Below, in pieces: positions 1-8,032 of a stretch of 64,000 bases of DNA. Source of the DNA: Azospirillum sp051124815 (GTDB lineage: Bacteria; Pseudomonadota; Alphaproteobacteria; Azospirillales; Azospirillaceae); the NCBI RefSeq assembly GCF_051124815.1, contig NZ_CP118491.1, positions 248,001 through 312,000 of the forward strand. The letters are read 5' to 3'. Position 1 is the stretch's first letter; each line of letters starts with the position of its first letter. The notes beneath the pieces were generated by a model that saw nothing but the letters and a program-made list of their open reading frames with translations, was not told the DNA's origin and did not search any database. The position numbers were made by a program, and so were the translations under genes.

Positions 1-1
1 G

Positions 2-1744
2 CTGCTGGTCGGGCTGGTCCCGGTGGCGCGCCGCGCCCTGGCGGCGGCACGGGCGGGAACCCCCTTCTCCATCGAAATGCTGATGACGGTCGCCGCCATC
101 GGCGCGCTGCTGATCGGCGCGGTGGAGGAGGCGGCGACCGTCCTTGTCCTCTTCCTGATCGGCGAGCTGCTGGAGGGGGTGGCGGCCGGCCGGGCGCGGG
201 CCGGCATCCGCGGCCTGACCGCGCTGGTCCCCGACACCGCGCTGCTGGAACGCGACGGCGGTGCTCCGCAGGCCGTTCCCGCTACCGGGCTGGCCGTCGG
301 CTCCGTCATCCTGGTGCGGCCGGGCGACCGGGTGGCGGCCGACGGCATCGTGCTGTCCGGCCGCAGCGCCGTCGACGAGTCCCCCGTCACGGGCGAAAGC
401 GTGCCGAAGCCGAAGGGTGAGGGCGATGCGGTCTTCGCCGGCACCATCAACGCCGACGGCGCGCTGCGCGTCCGCGTCACCGCCGCGGCGCGCGACAACA
501 CCATCGCCCGCATCGTCCGGCTGGTGGAGGAGGCACAGGCGGGCAAGGCCCCGACCGAGCGGCTGATCGACCGCTTCGCCCGTTTCTACACGCCAGGCAT
601 CGTCGCCGTAGCGGCCCTGGTCGCCCTGGTGCCGCCGCTGGCTTTCGGCGGCGTCTGGACGGAGTGGATCTACCGCGCCCTGGCGGTCCTGCTGATCGGC
701 TGCCCCTGTGCGCTGGTGATCTCCACCCCGGCGGCCATCGCCGCCGGCCTGTCGAACGGCGCCCGGCGCGGGCTGCTGTTGAAGGGCGGCGCGGTGCTGG
801 AGGCGCTGGGCCGCATCACCACCGTCGCCTTCGACAAGACCGGCACCCTGACGGAGGGTCGGCCCCGCGTCACCGATCTGGTTCCCTTGCGGGGAAGCGA
901 GGCGGAGCTGCTGGCCGACGCCGCGGCGCTGGAAGCCGGGGCGAGCCACCCGCTGGCCCGCGCCATCCTGGCCGCGGCGGCCGACCGCGGCATCGCCCCG
1001 CCCGCGGCCGACGGGGTCACCGCCCTGCCCGGCGCCGGCCTGACCGGCCGGGTGGACGGCCGTACGGTGGCGCTGCTGTCGCCCCAGGCCGCCGCCTCCG
1101 CCTCCGCCCTGAGGCCTGCGCAGGCGGAGCAGGCCGCGGCCTTCGCCGAGGCGGGCAAGACGGTCTCCGTCCTGCTGGTGGACGGCATCGCCGCTGGTCT
1201 GATCGCCATGCGCGACGAGCCGCGCCCCGACGCCCGCAGCGGAATCGCGGCGCTGGACCGTGCCGGCATCCGCTCGCTGATGGTGACCGGCGACAATGCC
1301 CGGACGGCCGGGGCGGTCGCCGGAGCGTTGGGCATGACGGCCCATGCCGAACTGCTGCCGGACGACAAGCTGCGCATCGTCCGCGGCCTCCAGGCCGGCG
1401 GGCAGCGGGTGGCGAAGGTCGGCGACGGCATCAACGACGCCCCGGCGCTCGCCGCCGCCGATGTCGGCATCGCGATGGGCGGCGGCACCGACGTGGCGCT
1501 GGAGACGGCCGACGCCGCCATCCTGCACGGCCGGGTCGGCGACGTGGCGGCGATGGTGGCGTTGTCACGCCGCACCATGGCCAACATACGGCAAAACATC
1601 GCATTGGCTTTGGGCTTGAAGGCTGTCTTCCTGCTCACCACCGTGTTGGGCGTCACCGGGCTGTGGCCCGCGATCCTGGCGGACACCGGCGCCACCGTGC
1701 TGGTCACCGCCAACGCCCTGCGCCTTCTGTCCGTCCGTGCTTGA
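2..1744 (+). CDS. Zn2+/Cd2+/Pb2+-type P1B ATPase, 5'-truncated by window edge
   Basis: Heavy-metal efflux ATPase of the inner membrane. The frame is open to the window edge, so the N-terminal metal-binding domain and first helices lie outside. Visible in order, counting from codon 23: the actuator motif TGES, the membrane metal site CPC (about residue 227), the phosphorylation motif DKTGTLTEG (Asp about 271), the SHPLA histidine-proline motif of P1B pumps and the hinge GDGINDAPALAAADVGIAMG. The last helix contains ADTGATVLVTANALRLL, whose Asp is typical of the ZntA/CadA (P1B-2) group rather than Cu+ pumps. Metal specificity is inferred from that motif. The next gene encodes a DUF411 metal protein, suggesting a small metal-resistance unit. 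Confidence 0.93.
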   Translation: MLVGLVPVARRALAAARAGTPFSIEMLMTVAAIGALLIGAVEEAATVLVLFLIGELLEGVAAGRARAGIRGLTALVPDTALLERDGGAPQAVPATGLAVGSVILVRPGDRVAADGIVLSGRSAVDESPVTGESVPKPKGEGDAVFAGTINADGALRVRVTAAARDNTIARIVRLVEEAQAGKAPTERLIDRFARFYTPGIVAVAALVALVPPLAFGGVWTEWIYRALAVLLIGCPCALVISTPAAIAAGLSNGARRGLLLKGGAVLEALGRITTVAFDKTGTLTEGRPRVTDLVPLRGSEAELLADAAALEAGASHPLARAILAAAADRGIAPPAADGVTALPGAGLTGRVDGRTVALLSPQAAASASALRPAQAEQAAAFAEAGKTVSVLLVDGIAAGLIAMRDEPRPDARSGIAALDRAGIRSLMVTGDNARTAGAVAGALGMTAHAELLPDDKLRIVRGLQAGGQRVAKVGDGINDAPALAAADVGIAMGGGTDVALETADAAILHGRVGDVAAMVALSRRTMANIRQNIALALGLKAVFLLTTVLGVTGLWPAILADTGATVLVTANALRLLSVRA

Positions 1745-1784
1745 GTGTTCGGACCAGAGACCTGATTTCGTTAGGAGAAATTCC

Positions 1785-2264
1785 ATGAGCATGACGCGGC
1801 GGACGATGTTGCAGGGGGCGGCGATGACGGTTCTGGCGCTCGGCCTCGGGTCGATGGGGCTGCCGGGCATGGTCCGCGCCGCCGTTCCCGCCGGAGGGGC
1901 CGCGGTGGAGGTCTGGAAGGCCGCGAGCTGCGAATGCTGCGAGGGCTGGGTGCGGCATATGCGCGCCGCCGGTTTCGAGGTCACCGTCCACACCGTCGAC
2001 GACGTGACGCCGATGAAGCGCATTGCCGGCGTGCCGGACGACCTCGCCTCCTGCCACACGGCGCGGGTCGGCGGCTATGTGCTGGAGGGCCATGTGCCGG
2101 CCGACGACGTGCGGCGGCTGCTGGCCGAACGGCCGCAGGCCCGCGGGCTGGCGGTCCCCGGCATGCCGCAGGACGCCCCCGGCATGGACATGGGCGTCGG
2201 CCAGCCCTATCAGGTCATGCTGTTCGGCGCCGCCGGCGGACCGCAGGTCTTCGCCCGGCATTGA
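1785..2264 (+). CDS. DUF411 family metal-binding exported protein
   Basis: Predicted 159-residue exported protein of the DUF411 family, often found beside copper and other metal resistance genes. It starts at ATG 1785, eleven residues after an in-frame alternative is excluded by a good AGGAG at 1774-1778. The N-terminus MSMTRRTMLQGAAM with a hydrophobic stretch ending in VRAA looks like a Tat-type signal peptide. The mature part has the family signature SCECCEGW (Cys49, Cys51, Cys52) and a further Cys at SCHTA (about residue 90), the presumed metal ligands. It lies 40 bp after the P-type ATPase on the same strand and is probably co-transcribed. The exact role is not established. Confidence 0.88.
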   Translation: MSMTRRTMLQGAAMTVLALGLGSMGLPGMVRAAVPAGGAAVEVWKAASCECCEGWVRHMRAAGFEVTVHTVDDVTPMKRIAGVPDDLASCHTARVGGYVLEGHVPADDVRRLLAERPQARGLAVPGMPQDAPGMDMGVGQPYQVMLFGAAGGPQVFARH

Positions 2265-2316
2265 CGGGCCTGACGCTTCTCCGATGATGGCCAGGGGTGA
2301 TGGCTGTGGCCGGCGT

Positions 2317-3516
2317 TCAGGCCGCCTCGGCCATCGGTGGGCTGGGCGGCGGCTTGGCCGGCGGGTTGGCCGGCGCGGCTTTGCGCGACCCGACCGGCAG
2401 GCCGTTGACCATCGCCTGCCCGGGCAGTTCGATGAAGCGGTAGGTCAGGGCCGACAGGGCGACCACCGCCAGCAGATAGCCGCCGCTCACCAGATCCATC
2501 ACCCAGGCGTCGCCGAAGGAGAGCAGCCGGTCGCTGCCGCCCTCCACCTCGCGCTCGACGAACAGCGGCCGGCCGAGGACCCCCTGCATCACCGTCGTGC
2601 CTTTCTGCAGCACGGCGACCAGCAGGGCATGCACCATGTAGATCGAGTAGGACCAGGCGCCCAGCCGCTGGAAGGGAGAGGTCGCCAGCAGGCGGGAGAC
2701 CGGCCCGGCTTCGAAGGCGAACACCCACACCACCAGCCCGAACAGGAGCGGCGCCGCCAGCGACAGGGCGTTGCCCCCCGCGGCCGAGACGAAGGCCACC
2801 ACCGCCAGCAGCGCCCCAGCCTCGGCCAGCCCGCCGGCAAGGCGGGGCGGTTGCCAGCCGGCCGCCGCCCGATACAGCCGGTAGACGAGGCAGCCGGTGA
2901 AGAAGCCGTAGAGGCAGCGGAAATAGCCGTAGTCGATGCTGGTGTCGATGTGGTTGGCGGAAAAGCGCATCACCACCAGGGCGCCGGCGACGGCGAGCAT
3001 GCCCATCGCCACGACCAGCACGCCGGGCCGGCGCACCGTCAGGCAGAGGATGGCGAAGGTGATGTAGACGAAGAATTCCGCGCTGATCGACCAGCTCGGG
3101 ATGTTCCAGGTCCATTGATCCTCCACCCCCAGCGCATGGACCAGGGCGAGGTTGCTGACCAGGGCCGAGGGCGCATAGGTCCCGGTGAAGGCGGCGGTTC
3201 CAGCAGGGCCGCCGGGTGGTCCGGAGACCGCCTTCACGCATTCCAGCGCCACGAAGGCCAGCAGCACCGCCGCATGCAGCGGCCAGACCCGGCCGAACCG
3301 CCGGACCAGGAAGGTCCCGGCCGACTTTCCGCCGCCGATGCGGCCGGAATAGGCGTGGACGATGACAAAGCCGCTCAAAACAAAGAAGAAATCGACAAAA
3401 AGATAGCTGCCGCGCACGAAGTCGAGCATGTGGAAATGATCGATGCTGTGCAAATGGTACAGGGCCACGCATAACGCGCACAGGCCACGCCAGCCGTCGA
3501 GCACCGGGAACCGCAT
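2317..3516 (-). CDS. acyltransferase 3 family membrane protein
   Basis: Polytopic inner-membrane O-acyltransferase of the acyltransferase-3 (OafA/NodX-like) family, 399 residues. Near the N-terminus it has DGWRGLCALCVALYHL, which carries the usual arginine and histidine of this family, followed by FFFVLSGFVIVHAYSGR and about ten hydrophobic segments, plus SIYMVHALL near the C-terminus. The ATG at 3516 is preceded by GGAGG, so the longer open frame to 3576 was not used. Such enzymes add acetyl or other acyl groups to polysaccharides or lipids. The acceptor cannot be deduced. It is convergent with the DUF411 gene. Confidence 0.88.
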   Translation of the reverse strand: MRFPVLDGWRGLCALCVALYHLHSIDHFHMLDFVRGSYLFVDFFFVLSGFVIVHAYSGRIGGGKSAGTFLVRRFGRVWPLHAAVLLAFVALECVKAVSGPPGGPAGTAAFTGTYAPSALVSNLALVHALGVEDQWTWNIPSWSISAEFFVYITFAILCLTVRRPGVLVVAMGMLAVAGALVVMRFSANHIDTSIDYGYFRCLYGFFTGCLVYRLYRAAAGWQPPRLAGGLAEAGALLAVVAFVSAAGGNALSLAAPLLFGLVVWVFAFEAGPVSRLLATSPFQRLGAWSYSIYMVHALLVAVLQKGTTVMQGVLGRPLFVEREVEGGSDRLLSFGDAWVMDLVSGGYLLAVVALSALTYRFIELPGQAMVNGLPVGSRKAAPANPPAKPPPSPPMAEAA

Positions 3517-3774
3517 GGGAGCCTCCGGGTGATGTTCAAAGGCGTTTCTTGGAAAAGCTGTTCGAATGGGCAACAAAACCTACGACTGATTGCGGGGGGT
3601 GAAAAAGGACGCGGGAGGTTTATTCCGAAGGATCGCCGATCCTACCCATGGCGGCCCTGTCCCAGGACCACCGGCACCGCGTCCCTCCCGTTCGGGTGAT
3701 CCCAGGCGTCGCAGTCCCAGGCATCGCAGTCCCGCGCGTTGAAATATCCGCTCCGGAGGATAGGATCGGCGGCA

Positions 3775-4185
3775 ATGGCATCCGCGAAGACATCCGCGAC
3801 GGCAAGGGCGACGGCAAGGGCGCGCGCGATCAAGCGCGATGTGCTGGCGGTCTATCTGGCGGCGCGCGACCCGCGCACCCCCTGGCCTGTCCGCCTTCTG
3901 GCGATGGCGGTCGCCGCCTATGCGCTGAGCCCGATTGACCTGATCCCCGATTTCATCCCGGTGCTGGGCTATCTGGACGATCTGCTGATCGTGCCGCTCG
4001 GCATCCTGCTGGTCGTCCGCCTGATCCCGCCGGAGCTTCTGGCCGAACACCGGGCCACCGCGGCGCGCCGCCCGGCCCGCCCGGTCAGCATCGCCGCCGC
4101 CGCGGTCATGATCGCCCTCTGGCTGGCGGCGGGCGCCCTGCTGTGGCGGTGGCTGGCGCCGTCGGTCGAAGGCTGGCTGTCCTAG
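3775..4185 (+). CDS. YkvA-like DUF1232 membrane protein
   Basis: Small membrane protein of 136 residues with the DUF1232 signature: WPVRLLAMAVAAYALSPIDLIPDFIPVLGYLDD, in which the SPIDLIPDFIP core is diagnostic, then a second hydrophobic stretch and a C-terminal transmembrane helix. The ATG at 3775 has GGAGGA at 3755-3760, a rather long spacing. A TTG at 3739 is the alternative. The basic, Ala-rich N-terminus (KTSATARATARARAIK) is unusual. Function of the family is unknown. It ends 3 bp before the convergent phosphatase gene. Confidence 0.85.
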   Translation: MASAKTSATARATARARAIKRDVLAVYLAARDPRTPWPVRLLAMAVAAYALSPIDLIPDFIPVLGYLDDLLIVPLGILLVVRLIPPELLAEHRATAARRPARPVSIAAAAVMIALWLAAGALLWRWLAPSVEGWLS

Positions 4186-4188
4186 CCG

Positions 4189-4731
4189 TCACGCCGTCCT
4201 TGCCATGATCCCGGCGACGACGGCGTCGAGGTCGCCGCCGCGGTAGAGCGTGCCTTCGATGCCCGCCCGCTGCGCCGCCTGCAGGTCGGTGTCGCGGTCG
4301 CCGATCAGGAAGCTGCCCTTCGGCTCCACCGGCCACTCGGCCATCGCCTGCAGCAGCATCCCCGGCTCCGGCTTGCGGCAGGCGCAGGCGGTCCGGTAGG
4401 GCGGCTCGCCATGCTCGGGATGGTGCGGGCAGTGATAGAAGGCGTCGACATGGGCGCCGACGGCACGCAGTTCCTGCTGCATCCAGCGATGCAGGGTCCG
4501 CACATGCTCTTCGCCGTAGAGACCGCGGGCGACGCCGGCCTGGTTGGTGACGACGAAGACGAGGAAGCCGGCATCGTTCAGCCGCTTCACCGCCTCCCTC
4601 GCCCCCGGCATCCAGGTGATCTGGTCGGGGCGGTGGGCGAAGCCGATGTCCTCGTTCAGCACGCCGTCACGGTCGAAGAAGGCGGCTCTGCGGCGATTGG
4701 CGTTCGGGGCCGGGTGTGACTCGTCGGGCAT
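4189..4731 (-). CDS. gmhB: GmhB-type HAD-IIIA phosphatase (heptose bisphosphate phosphatase)
   Basis: HAD-superfamily phosphatase of 180 residues, like D-glycero-D-manno-heptose-1,7-bisphosphate 7-phosphatase, which acts in ADP-heptose synthesis for LPS. It shows the nucleophile motif FFDRDGVLNED, the second motif VVTNQAGVARG, the zinc-loop residues CPHHP...CACRKP and the acidic motif IGDRDTD. The ATG at 4731 (MPDESHPAP) was chosen because conservation begins about 15 residues later; the frame is open to 4860. A histidinol-phosphatase-like activity is the main alternative. The enzyme fits with the surface polysaccharide genes further right, although it is not linked to them. Confidence 0.85.
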   Translation of the reverse strand: MPDESHPAPNANRRRAAFFDRDGVLNEDIGFAHRPDQITWMPGAREAVKRLNDAGFLVFVVTNQAGVARGLYGEEHVRTLHRWMQQELRAVGAHVDAFYHCPHHPEHGEPPYRTACACRKPEPGMLLQAMAEWPVEPKGSFLIGDRDTDLQAAQRAGIEGTLYRGGDLDAVVAGIMARTA

Positions 4732-4903
4732 GATGGAGGCGGTGCGGCTCTTGCGGTGGCGAACTTGCGGTTCGGTCCGGTTGAAAAGCCGCCCAGGCGC
4801 CGCCGTTGTCAACTCGGATGCGGCTTGCCGGCCCGGCATCTCGTCACAGAACCAATTCATGCTCCGTCAGCAAAGCAGATCACGCACCGATAAGATGATA
4901 TGG

Positions 4904-4913
4904 TTTCATGAAA
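4904..4913. repeat. TTTCATGAAA palindrome, outlying member of the TCATGA motif set
   Basis: A perfect 10-bp palindrome in an AT-rich gap between the phosphatase and the receiver-like gene. It matches the TCATGA-centred motifs clustered around 26.5-27 kb, 30.0-30.1 kb, 30.9 kb and 38.7 kb. A single copy could be chance; its position in an intergenic gap is what makes it worth noting. Confidence 0.4.
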
Positions 4914-4934
4914 ATATATCTTCATCCCACGCCG

Positions 4935-5423
4935 TCATCTCACCCTCGCCCTCTCGCCCCGTTCGATCCGCCGGACGCAGTTCAGCAGCAGCTCCTCCAG
5001 GTTCAGCGGCGGCATGTCGATGTGGATCGCCTCCAAGCCGCGGTCGCGGGCCCGGACCGTCAGGTCGTGGTTCGCCGCGGCGATCGACAGCAGGACGGGG
5101 CGAACGGCACCGCGCATCGCCGCCAGCCGGTCGAAGACCAAGGGCCACCGTCCGCAAGCTCCCCGGCGCTCCGGACCCGTATCCCCCACCACGATCAGGT
5201 CGGGAACCAGGGGTCCCCGCGCCAGCAGCGCCAGCCCTTCGTCCATCGTGCCGCCCGCCACGACCCGCCATCCCAGCGTTTCCAGATAAAGCCGCAGCCC
5301 CTCGCGCAGCAGCGGACTGCGGTCGGCGACCAGTGCCCAGCGCACCCGGTCCCCGATCCTGCGCAGGACCGGCCGGCAGGCCGCCGGCAGGATGGCGCCG
5401 TCCATTCCGCAGTCGTCCGTCAT
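4935..5423 (-). CDS. receiver-like protein without output domain
   Basis: Protein of 162 residues resembling the receiver half of a NarL/LuxR response regulator. VRWALVADRSPLLREGLRLYLETLGWRVV matches the first strand and helix (Asp-Arg in place of the usual acidic pair), and PDLIVVGDTGPERRG corresponds to the strand with the phospho-acceptor, where an Asp is present but shifted. No clear conserved Lys or HTH is seen. The ATG at 5423 is chosen; 5513 is an alternative. It is divergent from the LuxR-type gene and could act with it, which is inference. It may be a pseudo-receiver. Confidence 0.55.
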   Translation of the reverse strand: MTDDCGMDGAILPAACRPVLRRIGDRVRWALVADRSPLLREGLRLYLETLGWRVVAGGTMDEGLALLARGPLVPDLIVVGDTGPERRGACGRWPLVFDRLAAMRGAVRPVLLSIAAANHDLTVRARDRGLEAIHIDMPPLNLEELLLNCVRRIERGERARVR

Positions 5424-5613
5424 GGGGGCCTTGCTCCGCTTCGATGGCTCCTGTTTCCGGCAGGGGGCGATCAAGCGACTTTTGAGGAAAATCCCAGCGA
5501 CCGCATCCTTCACATGACGGACGAAACGCTCTGCCGATGGTCATACGCAACCGATTGGTCTTGAGCGCCGGCGATTGCCTACGGGGAATTGTTGTCGAGC
5601 GGAGGATTTCCCC

Positions 5614-6816
5614 ATGGCGCAAGCTGCGGACTCGCTGATCGAGGACATCTACGACGCGGTGACCTTTCCGGAGCGCTGGGCCGGCATCCTGGAGCGGCTC
5701 TGCGGCTTGAGCGATGCGACGCACGGCTTCCTGTTCACGACCGCCCCCCATCACGACAGCCGGACTGCGGCGCTATGGGCCCGCCACAACATCACGGACA
5801 GGCAGCTGGCCGACTACACCACCCATTTCCGTCACCGCGACGTCTGGGCGAACGCGGCGGCGGCGCGCGGCCTGCTGAGCCGCTGCGAGGTCCGCCGCGG
5901 CGAGGAACTGGTGTCCGATGCGGTGCTGCGGCGCTCCGCCTTCTTCAATGAGCTGCTGCGGGATCACGGCATGGGCCGGCTGTGCGCGCTCGCCCTGTCC
6001 GACGGCGGCGAACTGGCGCCGCTGCAGCCGGTGCTGAGCCTCTACCGCCCGGCCGACGCCTCCCCCTTTCCCGACGAGACGATACGGCTCCTGCAGGACT
6101 GCGCCCCGCATCTCCAGCGGGCGATCCGGCTGCGCGTCCGGCTGCTGTCGCGCCAGGACGGCCGGGAAGAGGAGGTCCTGTGGAGCGGCCGGATGATCGA
6201 CCGCCTGCCGATGGGGGTCGCCCTGCTCGACGCCGCCGGACGGCTCCTCTGCCTGAACCGGGCCGGGCAGGTGATGGTCGACGCGCGGGACGGGCTGCGG
6301 CTTCAGCAGGGACGCCTGCAGGCCGAGCAGGGGGCCGAGGCGCGCCGGCTTGCCCATGCGCTGGAGGCGGCGGTGTCGGCGGGCGCCAGGACCGTGGCGG
6401 CGCGCCGGGGCGAGGCGGTCGACCTCCGGGTGTCGCGCCCGTCCGGCCGGGCGCCCTATCTGCTGACCGTTCTGCCGCTGTCGCCCGAGGCGGCGGGGCC
6501 GTTCGGCGATGCCGGCGGCGGGGGAGGAGACGGCGCCCGCATCCGGGCGGTGGTCTACATCGTCGATCCGGCCGCCGTGGCGCCGGGGCTGGGGGCGCGG
6601 CTGGGCGGACTGTTCGGCCTGACGCCGGTGGAGGCCGCCCTGGTCGCCGACCTGCTGGCCGACCTGACCCCGGCCGAGATCGGCGACCGCCGCGGCGTGG
6701 CGATCAGCACCGTGCGCAGCCAGCTGCGCAGCATCTTCGCCAAGACCGGAACCACCCGCCAGAGCGAGCTGATGAATCTGGTCAACCGCTGCCTGATGCT
6801 GCCGGAGGGGCCGTGA
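5614..6816 (+). CDS. LuxR-family transcriptional regulator
   Basis: DNA-binding regulator of 400 residues. The C-terminal 60 residues (LFGLTPVEAALVADLLADLTPAEIG...ISTVRSQLRSIFAKTGTTRQSELM) are a typical LuxR/GerE helix-turn-helix. The N-terminal part is a GAF/PAS-like sensory region of unknown ligand, and a middle segment (MGVALLDAAGRLLCLNRAG) resembles a PAS fold. The ATG at 5614 follows GGAGGA at 5601-5606 with 7-nt spacing, which decides the start. Regulators of this layout are common in Azospirillum-like genomes. No target can be named. Confidence 0.87.
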   Translation: MAQAADSLIEDIYDAVTFPERWAGILERLCGLSDATHGFLFTTAPHHDSRTAALWARHNITDRQLADYTTHFRHRDVWANAAAARGLLSRCEVRRGEELVSDAVLRRSAFFNELLRDHGMGRLCALALSDGGELAPLQPVLSLYRPADASPFPDETIRLLQDCAPHLQRAIRLRVRLLSRQDGREEEVLWSGRMIDRLPMGVALLDAAGRLLCLNRAGQVMVDARDGLRLQQGRLQAEQGAEARRLAHALEAAVSAGARTVAARRGEAVDLRVSRPSGRAPYLLTVLPLSPEAAGPFGDAGGGGGDGARIRAVVYIVDPAAVAPGLGARLGGLFGLTPVEAALVADLLADLTPAEIGDRRGVAISTVRSQLRSIFAKTGTTRQSELMNLVNRCLMLPEGP

Positions 6817-6840
6817 GGAAGGTGGTCAGGCCAATGAGGC

Positions 6841-6954
6841 TCAGGGCAGCGCCGACACCACCAGGAGGCCGAGATAGATGCCGATGAACAGGCCCAGCAC
6901 GATGCCGTAATCGGCCTCGGTCATCGGATTGGAATCGGGGTCGAACTGCCGCAT
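6841..6954 (-). CDS. 37-residue single-span membrane protein
   Basis: Tiny protein MRQFDPDSNPMTEADYGI followed by one hydrophobic helix (VLGLFIGIYLGLLVVSALP) that runs to the stop. The ATG at 6954 has a weak GAAGG upstream. An internal ATG (MTEADYG) is possible. It lies just after the LuxR gene on the other strand. Length and composition fit a real small membrane protein, but nothing reveals its role. Confidence 0.5.
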   Translation of the reverse strand: MRQFDPDSNPMTEADYGIVLGLFIGIYLGLLVVSALP

Positions 6955-7022
6955 GGATACGCCTTCTGCGCCGTCTGTCCTGCCTGAATAACAGTGGACG
7001 GAAGCAGGACGTTGCGACATCG

Positions 7023-7067
7023 GCGTGCAATCCGGGGGCGTGCAATCCGGGGGCGGGCGATCCGGGA
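7023..7067. repeat. 15-bp tandem repeat, three units
   Basis: Unit GCGTGCAATCCGGGG is present twice exactly and once imperfectly, in the gap between the small membrane protein and aqpZ. It looks like recent slippage, similar to other short tandem duplications at gene edges in this window. Confidence 0.8.
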
Positions 7068-7105
7068 CCGGTCCCTGCGAACCGGTCCCTTCGATCACGT
7101 CCGGA

Positions 7106-7849
7106 TCAGGTGGAGGAGCTTTCCGCCTGCCCGGTGATGGCGGGCTTCGCCGGTGCCTCCTCGGCAAGCGCGCGGTAGGCCAGTCCGCCCGCCAGTCCGC
7201 CGGCCAGCGGGGCGATCCAGAACAGCCAGAGCTGCTGCAGCGCCCATCCGCCGACCACCAGCGCCGGACCGGTGCTGCGCGCCGGGTTCACCGACGTGTT
7301 GGTCACCGGGATGCTGATCAGGTGGATGAGGACGAGCGCCATGCCGATGGCCAGCGGCGCGAAGCCGGCCGGCGCCCGCCGGTCGGTGGAGCCCAGGATC
7401 ACCAGCACGAAGAAGAAGGTCAGCACCAGCTCGATCATCAGGGCCGAGGTGATGCCGTACTGGCCGGGCGAATGCGCCTCGTACCCGTTGGCGGCGAGGC
7501 CGTTGACGGCCAGGCTGTAGTCGGCTTTTCCGGTGGCGATGACATACAGGACCAGGGCCGCCGCGAAGGCTCCGACCAGCTGGGCCAGCACGTAGGGCAG
7601 GATGTCCTTGGCCGGGAACCGCCCGCCCGCCCACAGCCCGACGGTGACCGCCGGGTTCAGGTGGCAGCCGGAGATGTGGCCGATGGAATAGGCCATGGTC
7701 AGGACGGTAAGGCCGAAGGCGAGGGAGACGCCGAGCAGCCCGATCCCGACCTGCGGAAAGGCGGCGGCGAGCACGGCGCTGCCGCAGCCGCCGAAGACCA
7801 GCCAGAATGTTCCGAGAAACTCGGCGGAGCTGCGCCTTATCATACTCAT
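7106..7849 (-). CDS. aqpZ: aquaporin Z
   Basis: Water channel of the inner membrane, 247 residues, normal length for AqpZ. The N-terminus (SSAEFLGTFWLVFGGCGSAV) is close to that of E. coli AqpZ. Both NPA boxes are present, HLNPAVTVGLWAGGRF and NTSVNPARSTGPAL. The Arg after the second NPA and the upstream His (LVLIHLIS) fit the narrow water-selective ar/R filter rather than a glycerol facilitator. ATG 7849 has GGGAGG at 7855-7860. It stands alone, with 183 bp to the ClC gene, which has the same orientation. Confidence 0.95.
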   Translation of the reverse strand: MSMIRRSSAEFLGTFWLVFGGCGSAVLAAAFPQVGIGLLGVSLAFGLTVLTMAYSIGHISGCHLNPAVTVGLWAGGRFPAKDILPYVLAQLVGAFAAALVLYVIATGKADYSLAVNGLAANGYEAHSPGQYGITSALMIELVLTFFFVLVILGSTDRRAPAGFAPLAIGMALVLIHLISIPVTNTSVNPARSTGPALVVGGWALQQLWLFWIAPLAGGLAGGLAYRALAEEAPAKPAITGQAESSST

Positions 7850-8032
7850 GCCAACCTCCCACTGCTGTCAGGGTTGCCGAAGGCCGGTGGACGCCGGTAT
7901 GGGCACGAGCATAAATCCGCCGCCGGCAGGCACGGCTTCGCGCGTTCGGAGAGGGGGACGTGGCAGAAGAACAGGAGGGTGGAGGATGCCCGCCGATCAA
8001 GCGAACGATCAGCCGGCCGATCGGCCGAACGC

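Noticed and set aside
1737..1784. Earlier start of the DUF411 gene
   Set aside because: It would overlap the ATPase stop and place the ribosome site inside the gene; ATG 1785 has AGGAG and a signal peptide directly after.
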